Assembly (NCBI GenBank): GCA_007449985.2
Contig: VIIQ02000600.1
Location: 496,001 to 560,000 of the forward strand
DNA from: Desmodesmus armatus
Taxonomy: Eukaryota; Chlorophyta; Chlorophyceae; Sphaeropleales; Scenedesmaceae
Direction: 5' to 3'
Length of the DNA: 64,000 nt
Part shown: piece after piece, positions 35,577 through 47,556 of the stretch
Numbering within the stretch: the stretch's first letter is position 1
How the letters are laid out: each line of letters starts with the position of its first letter
Notes under the pieces: generated by a model
Seen by the model: only the letters and a program-made list of their open reading frames with translations
Databases searched by the model: none
What the model was told of the DNA's origin: nothing
Translations under genes and position numbers: made by a program

Positions 35577-38500
35577 AGATGACCTTGGAGGGCCCTCAGA
35601 AGCTGGCGTTCACCATCCCCCTGATGGAGCCGCTGCCTCCCCAGTACTACGTGCGCATGGTGTCAGACAACTGGCTGCACGTGAGTGGAAGGAGGCCAGA
35701 TACTGGTTCAGACTTGTGCTGCACTCGCTTTTGGTCTCATGCTTGCTTGCTTTCATGTTTTCCTGCCAGTGCGATGCACACGGCAAGTGGCAGGCCAACT
35801 GTGTGCATGCCTTTTGTAGCGTGGTTGCACAACTTGTGGAAGGGGATGATCCCTTCGTCCTGCTGACTTCAAACATGATGATTCGACACACATACCACAA
35901 CAGTGCTGCCTGCCAGTGGTGTTTTACTAGGCAAAGGCACACACCTGATAAAGATTTCCTGACTGCTGTCTCCCCTCTGTCCAGGCGGAGACTTTCCTAG
36001 TGGTGTCTCTCTCAGGGCTGCAGCTGCCATCACATGGCCCTCCCCACGCCCAGCTGCTCTACTGCACTGAGTTTGTGACCCACTGCCTGACTGTGCATCA
36101 TGCTGTCCCTAACTTTGCCCTCATGCCTCCACAGGCCGAGACCTTCCTGGAGGTGTCCCTGTCAGGGCTGCAGCTGCCGTCGCGCGGTCCTCCCCATACC
36201 GAGCTGCTGGACTTGGACCCCCTGCCCCTGGAGGCCCTGGGCAAGGAGGAGTATGTGAGGCTCTACAGGGGCCGCTTCACTCACTTCAACCCCATACAAA
36301 CACAGGTGCGGGTGGGGTGGGCTAGCTTTGGAAGGGTGTGCAAGTGGGGGCCTGGGGTGTAGCGAGCCGTTATCTGCTGATAGGTACTCGCTGGGGTCAG
36401 CAAGCAATCACCCCATCAAAGCGTAGGTGGACTGGCTGCATTATTGGCAGCAGCTGGGGCAGGGGAGTTGGTGTGTGGGGTTTGGGTTGCTGTGAGCCAC
36501 ACCCAATACTAGTTCATAAAGCTTACCTCAGTTTGTCTGCTGGCGTGCTTGCTGACACCATTGTGCCGCCGCGGTGGGCATGTATCTGTGCTGCTGTTGC
36601 CTTATGATATCGCCCCATAAGCCCCGTTGGCTCCCTACGGCGTGTTCAGGCTCAGCCTGAAGCACGTAGCAGTAACAGTAAAAGTATTGGTCATTGCTGC
36701 TCTGCAGGCCTTCCACACGCTGTATCACACTGATGACAGTGTGCTGCTGGGTGCCCCCACTGGCAGTGGCAAGACCATCAGCAGCGAGCTGACCATGATG
36801 AGGCTGTGGGATGCACACCCAGGGACAAGGTGGGTTGGTGCTGGGGAAGGGGCAGCTGTTCGGCCGGAATGCACTGCACATCAAGGGTAGCGTGTTGCAC
36901 TGCTGGTGATTGCTGTTTGATGTGTGGGCTTGCGCTGTGTGTAGTCAGGGCAGACACTGTAAAGGTTTGGCTCACCAGATGTGCTGCCAGTCTGGCAGAC
37001 ACGTTTCTCAGGATCTTGCAGAGAGATGGTGGCATGGGCCCAGCAGCGAAGTTGAATGAAGAGTGTGATGGGCACGTGTGGGCCGGAAGTGGAGCAAGCA
37101 CTGATACTGCCGCTGCTGCCGGCTGCCTCTGCATATGTTTGTGGGTGTGTGGGGCGGCGGTATCAACGGGTTACGATTGTGGTACGTGCCTTCACGCTGT
37201 TTGGATGCCTCTGCTGCGCTGTGCTGTGCTGCAGGTGATCTACATCGCGCCGTTGAAGGCGCTGGTGCGCGAGCGCATGAATGACTGGGGCAAGGGCATG
37301 TGCAAGGCACTGGGCAAAAAGCTGGTGGAGCTTACAGGTGGGCAGGGAGGACGCTGCTGGTAACATTGCGACCTTGGGGGTGAACAGTTTGGCATGGACG
37401 TGCGGAGCACTCTACTGCCAATGCTGCAACTGATTTTGCGGAATTGCCGGGGTGAAGAGTTGGCCCAGGCCATGATCATTGCTGAAAGTGCCAGTGAGCA
37501 CTTCAAGTTGAGCATTTACGTACACCCGACCTAATTGTGCGCAGTATTTGTTCACAGCTTTGCGATAGCATACCGTGCTGTCCTGCCGCTGCAGGCGACC
37601 ACACCCCGGACCTTGCTGCCCTGCTGGCTGCTGACGTCATCATTGCCACCCCTGAGAAGTGGGACGGCATCAGCAGGAACTGGCAGACAAGGGGATACGT
37701 CAAGAAGGTGGGGTCCGTGCATGATGTCTTGGACTACAAATCAGGGGCCGGTATGGCGTCTGGAGCATGGTCATGTGCATTGCGTCATGGTTTTTCTTCA
37801 GGTTGGTTCAAATGAAGTGCTGCAGCACGCAGCCTTGTTCGTCCAACAGGCCGCTGTGGTGCTATTGTATGCGAGGATCAGCAATGGCGCCTGCTTTGCT
37901 TCTGTTTGTGGGTTTCTCTGATCGTTTGCTCCCGCCTCGGGGCTGGTGTGGCGGCGCTGCGGGGTGTGCTGAAACTCCTGCAGGTTGGTCTGTTGATCAT
38001 AGATGAGATCCACCTGCTGGGTGCTGACAGAGGGCCTGTGCTGGAGGTCATCGTCAGCCGCATGAGGTGAGGGGGCGCCTGGGTTTTACCTTGCAAAGCA
38101 GAACTGGGTCAAACCTTGCAAAGCAGACTTGCCAGGAATGCTTGTATGCCAAGGAACAGTGTTGGCAGCCTGCCCAGAAGTCCCTCACTTACGGACTTTG
38201 GTTGATGTTTGGCTCGCAGCAGCCGCTGCGAGCCGGAGTCCGCCTAGCTAGGACGGATTTGTGGGGCAAAGGGTCCCCTGCACTAGGATTTCCCCTTCAA
38301 CAGCTATTGATCTGAACTGCCCGTCCTTTTCTCACAATGGTGGACACTTAATGCTCTCACACCTCGCACTTGCATGGCACGGGCTAACCGCTGCTTGGAT
38401 AACACTTTACAAATGATGCGTGGCATTCTAGGGTGTATCGAACATCGCTGCCTGTGTGCCGCTCTGCTGCACAGGTACGTGGCTGCTAGCCTGGGCCGCC

Positions 38501-41500
38501 CCATCCGCTTTGTGGGTCTGTCGACTGCCTTGGCCAATGCGCACGACCTTGCAGACTGGCTGGGCTGCCCTGCCAGTGGTCTGTTCAACTTCAAGCCCAG
38601 CGTGAGGCCAGTGCCTCTGGAGGCCCACATGCAGGGATACCCAGGTGCGGAAACTGTTTGCAGACTGGGCCTGTCTTGCAAAGACAGGTTGCTTGGTGTC
38701 TTGCTTGGTGGTTTTGCTCATCACTCAAGTTCACAAGAGACAGGCTGAGTAAGACGGCGGGTTTGATGCGTAGGCGCCGTAAGGATGGCAGCAAGTGTTT
38801 GAGGGATGAGGAACTTTGCTGTATACAAGTTTTTGAGGGATGAGGAACTTTGCTGTACTGTTAGAATATACTGGGCAGGATGCAGGATGGTCGCGGCTAG
38901 CATGCATCATGTATGCCACTTTCCAGGCAGACTTTGACTTTCCTGAAGCAGAGTTTCTCTGCAGCTGTGCATGACAATCATATGTTCTCTCTTCTGCCAT
39001 GCCAACGTGCTGCTGCAGGCAAGTTCTACTGCCCCCGCATGGCGTCTATGAACAAGCCAGCATACGCAGCCATACAGGTAAGCTTGTATCTGCAGTGTCA
39101 ATGGCCAGCTCGGCCATAATCACAGTGCTTTGTGGCGACACCAAGCCTGCTTCCACACAATGCACGTTGCGGCAACTATGCTCCTTGCATATCCTGGTTT
39201 TTGTACCCCTGAGAGCTCTTTGCCGTGTTGGCACTTGTGAAGCACCGTTGCTTAACCTACAGCCGCTGTCGCCCCCACTGCTTGCAGGTACACTCGCCAA
39301 CCAAGCCGGTGCTGGTGTTTGTGGCCAGCCGCCGCCAGACGCGCCTGACTGGCATGGACCTGATCAGCCACGCGGCAGCTGATGAGAGGCCCACACAGTT
39401 CCTCAGGATCGACCCAGACGAGCTGCAGGTGAGACTGGGGGGTGCTGCGCTGAGTGGGCGTTGCAGGTTGCAGGTGCACGACCACGTCATATTTTTCAGG
39501 TGTTTTGCGGAGCGGGGGGCTGGTCTTGTTTATTAGTATTATTGCATCAACCTCTTTAGAGGAAGTTTTGTGGTGTTGTTGGGGGAAAACCCAAAACCAC
39601 AGACACCCACTTGTCAATTTGGAGATACCGCCCAGCAGCGAAATCGGTACCACCAGTTGCACCCCCCCCCTTTTGTACATGTGGGTGCAAATCGCATGTG
39701 CACAACATGGTCCCTCCCCCAGCCGACAGCCCAGGCCACACACCGCTGCGGACTGCATCACTAGTACACTTAGGTCGCACCACCGTTTTTTAGGGGGGGG
39801 GGGAGGTTGTTACAAGTGGATACTTTTTACAGCCATAGCCAGCTGCTCATGCAGCCACACACGACAAACAGCAATCGTACAAGTACACCCATAAGACCGC
39901 AGCTGCACCCTTTCCATAGAATCTTCAGTAAAAATTGGCCAGGAAAGGCACCCGCATAGTGCTCAATACGGGCCCGTCAGCGTAGTTGCAGTGCCCCACA
40001 CACACTGGGTGCAACTCATGTGTCGACACACGCGGGGTCTGCTAACCCCAAGTCGCAGCAGCGCACACCACACAAGCATACGTTGATAATCAATGTACAG
40101 AAAAGCATGTTTCACACAATAGCTGGGAGCAGGGAATATCAAGGGAGGCATGCTCTGGTTGGATGGGAACAATCGCATGTGTAATTGCGCCAACCAGTCA
40201 TCAGTAAAAAATGGTCTTTGACAGCGCAGCAGAACATGTCACACTTCTGTTGTGAATGTCACACGCTGTGAGCTGCTCACAAAGCACCACACAACACAAC
40301 ACAACACAGCTCAGGGCAGCACGCAATTGCTGCCCTAGGTGTCTTCATGGAAGCACACTGCACGTATCGATTCCATCTGGCGTCGTCAGGAACTGGTGCA
40401 CTTTGCCACGAGTTTTCAGCTCACTTTGAAAGTCCATCACAAGCACCTGCGGCATACAGGGGAAACATTTGTGCTCTTGCTGTTGAAATCATGCTGGCTT
40501 GACGCAGCTGGCGTGAAGCTGCGTCATAGTGATACTGGATAGCACTTGCTGTGCATGCTACGCAGCTACTGTATAGCTGTGCTGTCCCGTCATGCATGGA
40601 ATGCGTCCAAGAAGCAGCCAATGGGGTTCCATACGCAGGGCACGTGTCCCTACACAGTAGATTGTGTGGTGGAGGGAGTGGAGTGACTGCACCTGCACTC
40701 ACCTGCATGGCCCACAGGGCTGCTCCCAGCATCAGCCGCCCCCGTATGGGGTTCTCTGCTAGCAGCTCTGACACCACTGCTGCCATTATGCTGGGCCAGC
40801 ACCTGACAGGCATGCCTAGTGTCCGCAGCTGGTTCCATGCGTGGTATACTTGCGTTGCCAGCAGACACACTGCATGTGTGGGCAAGTAAGCAGCAGTAGC
40901 ACCCAGGAAAGCAGCAGGCAAATGGTGGAAGAGGATCGCGCAGGCTGAAGTTAGTCAACATGTGTGCCGCTGCTTGCACGAGTTGCTGCTGCTGCTAGGT
41001 TGCACAGGGAGGGCAATTTGCAGCCGATACAGCAACCAACACAGTTGGGTACTGCATGTTGGCTGCTGGCTGCTGCAGCAGCCGCGGCTGTTAGTGTTCA
41101 GTAGGCTGCTGCTGCTACTGGTGGTGCTGCTGCTGCTGCTGCTCGCAGCGCCTGCCTTAGCAGTAGTAAGCAGATGACAGAAGGTCGCACCAATGATAGG
41201 GAGGGAGTCTCCATGCAAGGTCGCCAGCACACTGCCTGACCAAGCCAGCTGCACATCGCAAAATACACCATATGTTAGTAACATTGTAGTAAGTCTGGGT
41301 GGTGGAGCCAGTTAGCCAGGGCACTGCTGCTGTTGCTGCTGTTGGCGTGCTAGCTACAGCCACAGTGACAGGCCTTGCTGGGAGCCCCTCCACTGACGTG
41401 AACTTACCAGTGCAGTCAGAAAGCTGTAAGCCGAGTAGGGTGGTCACACAATTTGAGCAACAGGTGTTGATCAGTGCAAAGCAATCCAGCAGCAGCAGCA

Positions 41501-44500
41501 GTCCCAGTGTCCAGTCAGAGCAGGTGGATGGCCCTAACGCTGCTACACCGGCCTGGTGACGAAGCACGTCTGCAAGCTGTCTAATGGTGCTTGTTTGGTG
41601 CAGTCGAGCAAATTGGATTGTGCCCTTGCTGTGCCTCGAGCCTCCTGTGCTTCGTGTATCTGCCGAAGCTCACACTCACAGTGCTGCGTCGATTTTGGCA
41701 TGCCCGGTCCGCCAGCTGTGCAAATAAGCCCTAAAGCTCGCTTGTTCGGTCATTCTATAGTATACTTTATGTGCATGGCGCTTTCGCAGTGTTGCAGACT
41801 GCAGGCTCCAGCAGCGCGGGGACCGATAGTTGTTGGGTCGTTTGGCTGTGGCAGGAGCATGATACACAGGCTGCTTGCAATCAAAGTAAACGGCATGCTG
41901 TGCATCTGTGCACTGTTGCCCCTGCGGCTACATGTTTAGTAATGGCGGGTAACGCACGGTGGACTGACAGGCTGTCGATTGACCGTCTTTTACGACACCA
42001 ATGTTTCCGGGTGGTCAACTTTGTAAGCCACCGCCTTTTGCCCTGACTGCCAGGCCGCTGTGAGGCCATGCCTACTGTGTGATGGTCTTGTGTCAGCCCT
42101 CTGCTCAGAGTCTGTACCCATCGGCCTCCATCATACTGCTCAGCTGCCCACACCAAGGTGGTCTGATGGTGCATTCGACTCCCTCATACCTGCTGCCGCC
42201 ATGTGTACTGCCTGTCACCTGCAGGACACGCTGGCACGTGTGCGTGATGCCTCGCTGCGGCACTGCCTTCAGTTTGGTGTAGGCCTGCATCACGCTGGCC
42301 TGGCAGAGAACGACAGGCAGATTGTGGAGCGTCTGTTTGTATCTCAGAAGATCCAGGTGGGTGGCCACTAAGTATGTTGTTGGCTGTCAGCATGCCCTCT
42401 GCACCACTAGCACCTGCCGCCTGACCCCTACTCTTGTATCCAGCGGCTTGCGGGTCAACAAAATGCACCGTGGTTGCATTGTCAGCAGCACCTTGCTGTC
42501 ATGCCTCATACATTACGTCTTCCACATTTGACCTACATCAATGCTTGCTGTCGCTGTCGCTGCTGCTGTTGGTGTTGCCGTGCCGCAGATCCTTGTTGCC
42601 ACCAGCACCCTGGCGTGGGGTGTGAACACCCCCGCACACCTGGTGGTTATCAAGGGCACTGAGTACTACGACGCACCCAGCAAGAGATATGTGGACTTCC
42701 CCATCACTGACGTGCTGCAGGTGTGCTGTGCTGTCTTTGCTGTACTACGCCGTCCAGGACTGCTAGCTGTTCTGTGTCTATGCTTTTGCTGACTGCAGCT
42801 GCAGCAATCCACTGTGTAGGCTTTGGTGCATCTGCGTCGGCAGAGCATGGTGCATCACTTGCCCTGGCATGATGCAAGTCAGGTGCAAGCATCGTAGACA
42901 GCAACTCTCTACACTCTCTCCCCATGTGCACTGCAGATGATGGGTCGTGCCGGCAGGCCGCAGTACGACAGCAAGGGTGTAGCGGTGATCATGGTGCATG
43001 AGCCCAAGAAGGCCTTCTACAAGAGGTTCCTGTATGAACCCTTCCCCGTGGAGAGCAGCCTTGCAGACCAGGTGAGTGTGGATGCTGGGGCCAGCTGCTG
43101 GCTGGTGTGGCGTGAAGATCAGTCCACACATCCTCAGGGCCCCTCGTGGGCACGCAAGCTCCTAGAATTTCTCTTCTGTTCTTGAGGCTGCGGTCAGTCG
43201 ATGTCATTGGCTCCTGGCGCCAGTCTGTACTGCAGCCTGGATGGCATTGTACTGCACTCGAAGCATATTGCGCTCAGCCATGCAGCATGTGCCATAGAAT
43301 GCTGTTTGCAGGCAGTCTGTGGACCACACCCTGCTGCATTCCCATCACGTGATGACCACCGTCACTGTGCCTGCATCATGTGCTGCTGCAGCTTGCTGAC
43401 CACCTGAACGCTGAGGTGGTGGCTGGCACCATCACCTGCCGCCAGGATGCCCTGGACTACCTGACCTGGACATACTTCTACAGGTATGTCTCCCATGCGA
43501 CTGTGGTCCGAGCACTGGGCACCTTCTGAGTGAACAAGGGTGTTAGGTGTCTCTCATCGGTGTGAGACCTTGGGCTCCCGGCAGCCTCGGCTGTTGTGTG
43601 TGTGGCCAGCCGGTGGGGGTCCGCCCTCATTGTACCCACCAAATGAAAAACTTCTACAGGTGGGCTGAGGCCTAAGATGTGGCAGCCTAGTGCATCAGCC
43701 CACCCTTTGAATTCACCACCGGCTCAGTCTGAGGGCCAATACTGCAGATGATTGTTTGCATAGCAGCCAAGTAATTTGTTGGTTTGGACTTTTCAAATGA
43801 CATTCGTAATGTTTTCTATGTGCCATCAAGCAGAACTTCCAGCAGGACACACATCTCTGCTGAGTGCTTCTTGGTGAGTATGATGGTCTTCACCCAGAAG
43901 CACTCAGCAGAGATGGGTGTGCTGTTGGCAGCACTGCTTGCTGCACAGTGGTGAGGCCCTTCAGGGTAAGGAGTCTTAGGGACCATACGGGGGTTTAACA
44001 GCTTTCCTGGAGGGGGTGTAAGGCTCTCCACACCAACCACGCCCGCCTCGTAAGGAAGGGTGGTCTACGGGCATGTGGGTCTAGGTAAGATCCAGCCAAC
44101 GCCCTTTTTGAAAACATCATGAGTCAACTTAGCTGCCAGCGCGGCGCCTCCAGTGCTCACAACCATAAGCCGCACCCAATGCGCTGCTGCTGACGCCCCT
44201 GCTTCCATCGCTGCCGCTGCCACCGTCACTGCTGCCTTTGGAACATCCCCTGTGCAGGCGTCTGCTGCAGAACCCTGCCTACTGTGACCTGGAGGATGCC
44301 TCCGCCACATCCCATTTTATGATCATAACTCACAACTGTCTTTCCTATTCCAAATATTCAAATGTGTGCAGGCGTCTGCTGCAGAACCCTGCCTACTATG
44401 ACCTGGAGGATGCCTCACCGGAGGGCCTGTCAGAGTTCATGTCTGGCCTGGTGGAGGATGCACTGCAGGCCCTGGCTGACAGCGGCTGTGTGCTGGTGAG

Positions 44501-47500
44501 TGTCAAACAGTAGTAAACCAGCCAACATTTGCAGTTTCAATGCTGATACGGGGATCATGCATATGTTGGTCCCTGAGCTCTTCTCCTGGGCAGCAACTGA
44601 GACCACCCTATCGTACCTCCTTGACCCGTGTTGTCAGAAGACAGAACTGTCTTTGTTTGTCGGAGGTCTTGAGGGACGCAGCCTTCTTGTTAGGCACGCG
44701 CACTCACCCCGGTCTCCAAGCTACATGCTTGCCTGCTGCTGTGGGTGTTTGCTGCCTGTTCAGTTGGATTCTGCAGATGATGAGGATGCATCAGCCAATG
44801 GGGGAGGTGCGGTGCGCCCCACACCCCTGGGCCGTGTGGCGTCCCTGTACTACCTGCAGCACACCACAGCAGCACTCATTGCAGAGCGCTTCAGGGGCAG
44901 GCAGCTGACACACACAGAGGTGCGTGGGGCAGGGCAGGGCGTGTCTGGTGAGGCTGTGAAGTAGAGAATTTGGGCTGCAAGAGGCCTTTTGCAACAAGCG
45001 TATGGTTGTTGGTCTTGGCTGATGCAGCAGCAGTGCAGATCGATTTGGGGGTTGAAGGGCTTTGAGACAGCTGAACGCAGAGCAACAGCCCAACTTGGCA
45101 TCAAGTCTGGAAGTGGGCCTTGGGTCTACTGCATCAGGTTATCAATCACCTTATCCGTGAAGCACGCGCTCAGCTCATATCGCTCCATGACATCTGCACC
45201 GGTACCGGTACCGGTCCTGTGCTGTGCTTCACAGGTGCTGGATGTGTTGACGGGTGCCAGTGAGTATGATGAGTTGCCTGTGCGGCACAATGAGGACGTG
45301 CTCAACACACAGCTGGCACGGGAGGTGCGGCTGCCTGTGGACACACGGAGGGCCGATGACCCCCACATCAAGGCACACCTACTGCTGCAGGTGGGTGCAG
45401 ATGTTTCCTCAGCGCAATACGATGTACAAACTTCATGTATGATGTCAATTCATGACATCACTCGGGTACCTTCAAACTACCAAGCGAGCTTCCCCAAATC
45501 ACTAGTGACCCATGGTCACATAGACAGATGGCTGTTCAGGTCACGGGTTGAAGTTGCAACTGTCTCATCAGCCCAAGTGTGGGATCCCAGATGGCAGTAG
45601 TGAGGGAGATGCAAGCTACCGGCTGCCTGGATGAGGGTGGGCACTCTTGCAACGCGTTTCAGCAGCGGCAGCCGGCATAGGCTTGCTGCAGGGGCCATCA
45701 ACAGCACAGCATGATCCTGTACAGGGTTGAGTGGGACACAATTGCTGTGCTGCTCACTATGCGTCTAACACTTGTGGATGCAGGCGCACATGTCCAGGCT
45801 GCCTCCTCCCATCAGCGACTATGTCACAGACACGCGCTCCGCCCTGGACAACAGCGTGCGTTTGGCGCAGGTAAGTGGCGCAGCACAGGCTGAGGGTCTG
45901 TGCAGTTTCCTGCCTTGTAGGTTTGATGCTGGGCTAGCTGCTGTAGTTGCGCTCCTGCACCCACGAAATGCATTGTACTGGGGCAGCACAGCATGCCGTA
46001 TCACTCTCACAGCTGGCCACCATTGGGAAGCTTCCGTGACATTTTTGTTCATGCCTTCCAGGGGATGGCACATAACAGTCACTGGTGTGATGAAAGTCAA
46101 TGTTCTTCTAACCCTGTTTGTTGCTGGTTGTGTATTCTTGCTGCTGTCATCAATTGCCGTGCAGGCTCTTGTTGATGTTGCTGCTCAGGGCGGCTGCCTG
46201 GCATCTGCATTGGCTGTTATGGAGCTTGTGCAGTCACTGGTGCAGGTGTGGCAACCCCTGATAAGGATGCTGTGCTGTTTCCTGTCTGTCAACAATGATG
46301 GTGAAGCTGCAGAAATGCGGTTTTGTCAGGGGTTTCTTTGCAAATCGTGGCCTACAGCCCACATGTGGTGCCGTGCAGTCTGAATCTCATGCTGGATCCT
46401 AGGCCGCAGGCTGCACTTCATCAGGATTAAGCCGAGCATCACTCGGTCATCACACCTGCAGCAGCAATTGCAACGGTGTGGCCAGCAGCTGTGTGGGACA
46501 GCACTCCAATATCCTCCAAACAAATGTGTGCATGTTTGCACTGTAATCATTGGCATCTGCTTTGCTGCTTCATGGCTGCAGGCCCGTTGGATGGACGACA
46601 ATGCCCTGACAACCCTGCCGCACATAGACACCCAGGCAGCTCAGCAGCTGGCAGTCAAGGGCCTGCAGGCCCTGCCACAGCTGCTGCACTCACTGCAGCC
46701 CCAGCAGCATTCCCAGCAGCAGCCGCGGAAGGGCAGTGCACAGGTGCTGAGCAGGGAGCAGGTCAGCAGTATGCTTGCAGCAGTGCTGGGAGGTTCTGCT
46801 AAGGCAGCGGAGGTGCTCACAGTGGCTGACCGGCTTCCGGTGCTCAATGTCAGCTGGCAGCCTCACAGGGCGCAGCTAGCAGCAGCACCGCAGCAGCAGC
46901 CTGCAACAGAGCAGAATGGGGTGGGTCTCAACGGCGGCGAGGCAGGCAGCAATGGCAGCAGCAAGTGGCTGCTTGAGGTTTACTTGCAGCGGCAGAGACC
47001 CTCAGGCGGGCGGTCTGGCAGCAGCGCCGCTGGGGGTGTCGCCCCTCGGGTGTATGCCCCGCACTTCCCCAAGGTCAAGGAGGAGGGGTGGTGGGTGGTG
47101 GTGGGTCACCGGGAGTCTCTGGAGCTGCTTGCCATGAAGCGTGTGAGTTTTGGCGGGAAGTCCAGCGTGAAGCTGAGCTTTCCCGCCTTCACGGCATCTG
47201 GGGCAGAGCTGCACACTGCCACACTGTTCCTCATCAGTGACTGCTACTTGGGCCTGGACCAGCAGTATGATGTCATCCTTGACCAAGCAGCAGCAGCAAG
47301 GGATGACAGAGCGGCGGCTGCGGCGGCTGCTAGGGCAGGCTGGCTGGGCGGCAGCAATGGCAGCGACGGCTCAGCAGCAGCAGCGGCGGCGGCTGGTGAC
47401 GGTGGCGGCAGTGACGCAGCAGCGGCGAGGCGAGCGCGGCGGCAGCAGCAGATGGCAGCTCGGCAGCAGCACCAGGCAGGTGATGGGGAAGTGCAGGAGG

Positions 47501-47535
47501 ATGGGCAGTGGGAGGATGAGCCCTCTTGCGCTTGA
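22235..47535 (+). CDS. ASCC3: ASCC3/Slh1-type dual-cassette Ski2-like helicase
   Basis: 3'-5' helicase of the activating signal cointegrator complex: it splits collided ribosomes (RQT, yeast Slh1) and unwinds DNA for AlkB-type alkylation repair (family knowledge). There are 47 exons: the first 22235-22276, second 22389-22593, last 46582-47535 (TGA). Their sum is 7058 nt; one base seems lost at the end of exon 31 (36829), giving 7059 nt and 2352 residues. The N-terminus [14 protein letters not shown] matches the ASCC3 start. Cassette 1: APTGAGKT (about 570), [28 protein letters not shown]. Cassette 2: APTGSGKT (about 1421), [30 protein letters not shown]. Each is followed by a Sec63-type unit, and the C-terminus has [12 protein letters not shown]. 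Both ATPase sites look intact. Introns after 22901 and 29000 use GC donors. The sequence follows ASCC3 rather than the splicing helicase BRR2 at [13 protein letters not shown], WNxN-free NRQ-type linkers and the N-terminus. The C-terminal tail is Ala/Gly/Ser-rich. Confidence 0.96.
22935..23135 (+). repeat. Two short tandem repeats in ASCC3 intron 3
   Basis: At about 22935-22999 a unit of some 28 bp (core GAGTGGGAGGCAATGGTGTAG) occurs two to three times. At about 23079-23135 a unit with CGACGTAGTGCTGGTGT occurs twice. No coding capacity. Confidence 0.6.
26047..26105 (+). repeat. Tandem repeat of GGGGTAGAGGTAATT units
   Basis: Three copies of a 17-24 bp unit (AATTGGGGTAGAGGTA) lie in the ASCC3 intron between 25962 and 26538, just upstream of the fold-back at 26212. 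Confidence 0.7.
26212..26356. repeat. Intronic fold-back, about 65-bp arms
   Basis: Inverted repeat in the ASCC3 intron 25963-26537. The left arm is about 26212-26277 and the right about 26289-26356, with a loop of roughly 12 bases around TTGATTATGAT. The arms share GATGTAGTGC, CACTCATGCA and CAGTTGCGCATGAGC with few mismatches. The right arm is followed by short direct copies of the GAGTGCGCA...CATCCCTTGGTC segment. It is similar in size to the gyrB fold-back but unrelated in sequence. It may be a MITE or a small-RNA hairpin precursor. Confidence 0.85.
28340..28432 (+). repeat. G-rich tandem repeat
   Basis: Three imperfect copies of a 26-40 bp unit containing TCACCAGTGGGGCTACAA, with poly-G runs between, inside the ASCC3 intron 28280-28797. 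Confidence 0.65.
35513..35575 (+). repeat. (CTG)21 next to an ASCC3 splice acceptor
   Basis: An uninterrupted CTG run of about 21 units ends three bases before the exon at 35579 and forms the whole 3' end of the intron. It replaces the usual pyrimidine tract, and the final CTGCAG supplies the acceptor. Interrupted CTG/TGC runs at other acceptors (4869-4890 and 14238-14272) suggest that this is a common intron-end style here. Confidence 0.9.
35985..36063 (+). repeat. Partial copy of ASCC3 exon 30
   Basis: The segment after the acceptor at 35983-35984 repeats the first 75-80 bases of the real exon at 36135, offset 150 bp. It reads [20 protein letters not shown] against [20 protein letters not shown]. 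The reading frame is open, but no donor follows and similarity ends near 36063. It is an acceptor-side copy like those in gyrB. Confidence 0.85.
38797..38856 (+). repeat. Direct repeat of about 27 bp
   Basis: A unit with TTGAGGGATGAGGAACTTTG occurs twice in a row in the ASCC3 intron 38646-39018. Confidence 0.75.
39429..42224 (+). other. 2.8-kb ASCC3 intron 37
   Basis: This is by far the longest ASCC3 intron; the others are mostly 100-500 bp. It starts GTGAGA after the exon coding DPDELQ and ends CCTGCAG before [11 protein letters not shown]. It contains a poly-G plus GTTACAAGTGGATA element near 39789-39826, an antisense gene (40345 to about 41567) and unassigned sequence at 41570-42224. Confidence 0.85.
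40345..41567 (-). CDS. Antisense gene nested in the ASCC3 intron, unknown membrane-like protein
   Basis: Three exons are well supported in gene order: 41248-41191 ([19 protein letters not shown], acceptor TGTGCAG), 40944-40703 (hydrophobic [19 protein letters not shown] and [20 protein letters not shown], donor GTGAGT) and 40446-40345 ([20 protein letters not shown], ending SVLP and TGA). Phases of these three join exactly, and codon usage is G/C-ending. A fourth, upstream part around 41567-41420 ([19 protein letters not shown]) is likely, but its donor phase does not match, so the 5' end is open. Two or more hydrophobic helices suggest a membrane protein. I do not recognise the family. Confidence 0.5.
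43847..43920. repeat. Short intronic hairpin, about 29-bp stem
   Basis: ATCTCTGCTGAGTGCTTCT and its reverse complement, plus flanking bases, form arms at about 43847-43876 and 43889-43920 with a 12-base loop. There is one mismatch and a two-base bulge. It lies in the ASCC3 intron 43484-44371. Size and near-perfect pairing are miRNA-precursor-like, but expression is unknown. Confidence 0.75.
44258..44303 (+). repeat. Partial copy of ASCC3 exon 42
   Basis: The first 46 bases of the real exon at 44372 ([16 protein letters not shown]) occur 114 bp upstream after an identical TGTGCAG acceptor. One base differs (Cys for Tyr). Similarity stops inside the exon and there is no donor. Confidence 0.9.
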
Positions 47536-47556
47536 CCGGGCGTCATTTGTGCGCAG

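Noticed and set aside
36830..36833. Alternative ASCC3 donor adding Trp (GTTGGT at 36834)
   Set aside because: It would keep the frame but uses a weak donor and adds a residue at a conserved spot; a missing G at the GTGGGT donor is simpler and matches the same defect elsewhere.
22235..47535. ASCC3 gene as the splicing helicase BRR2
   Set aside because: The overall two-cassette layout is shared, but the N-terminal sequence ([11 protein letters not shown]) and segment-by-segment similarity follow ASCC3/Slh1, and BRR2's longer N-terminal region is absent.
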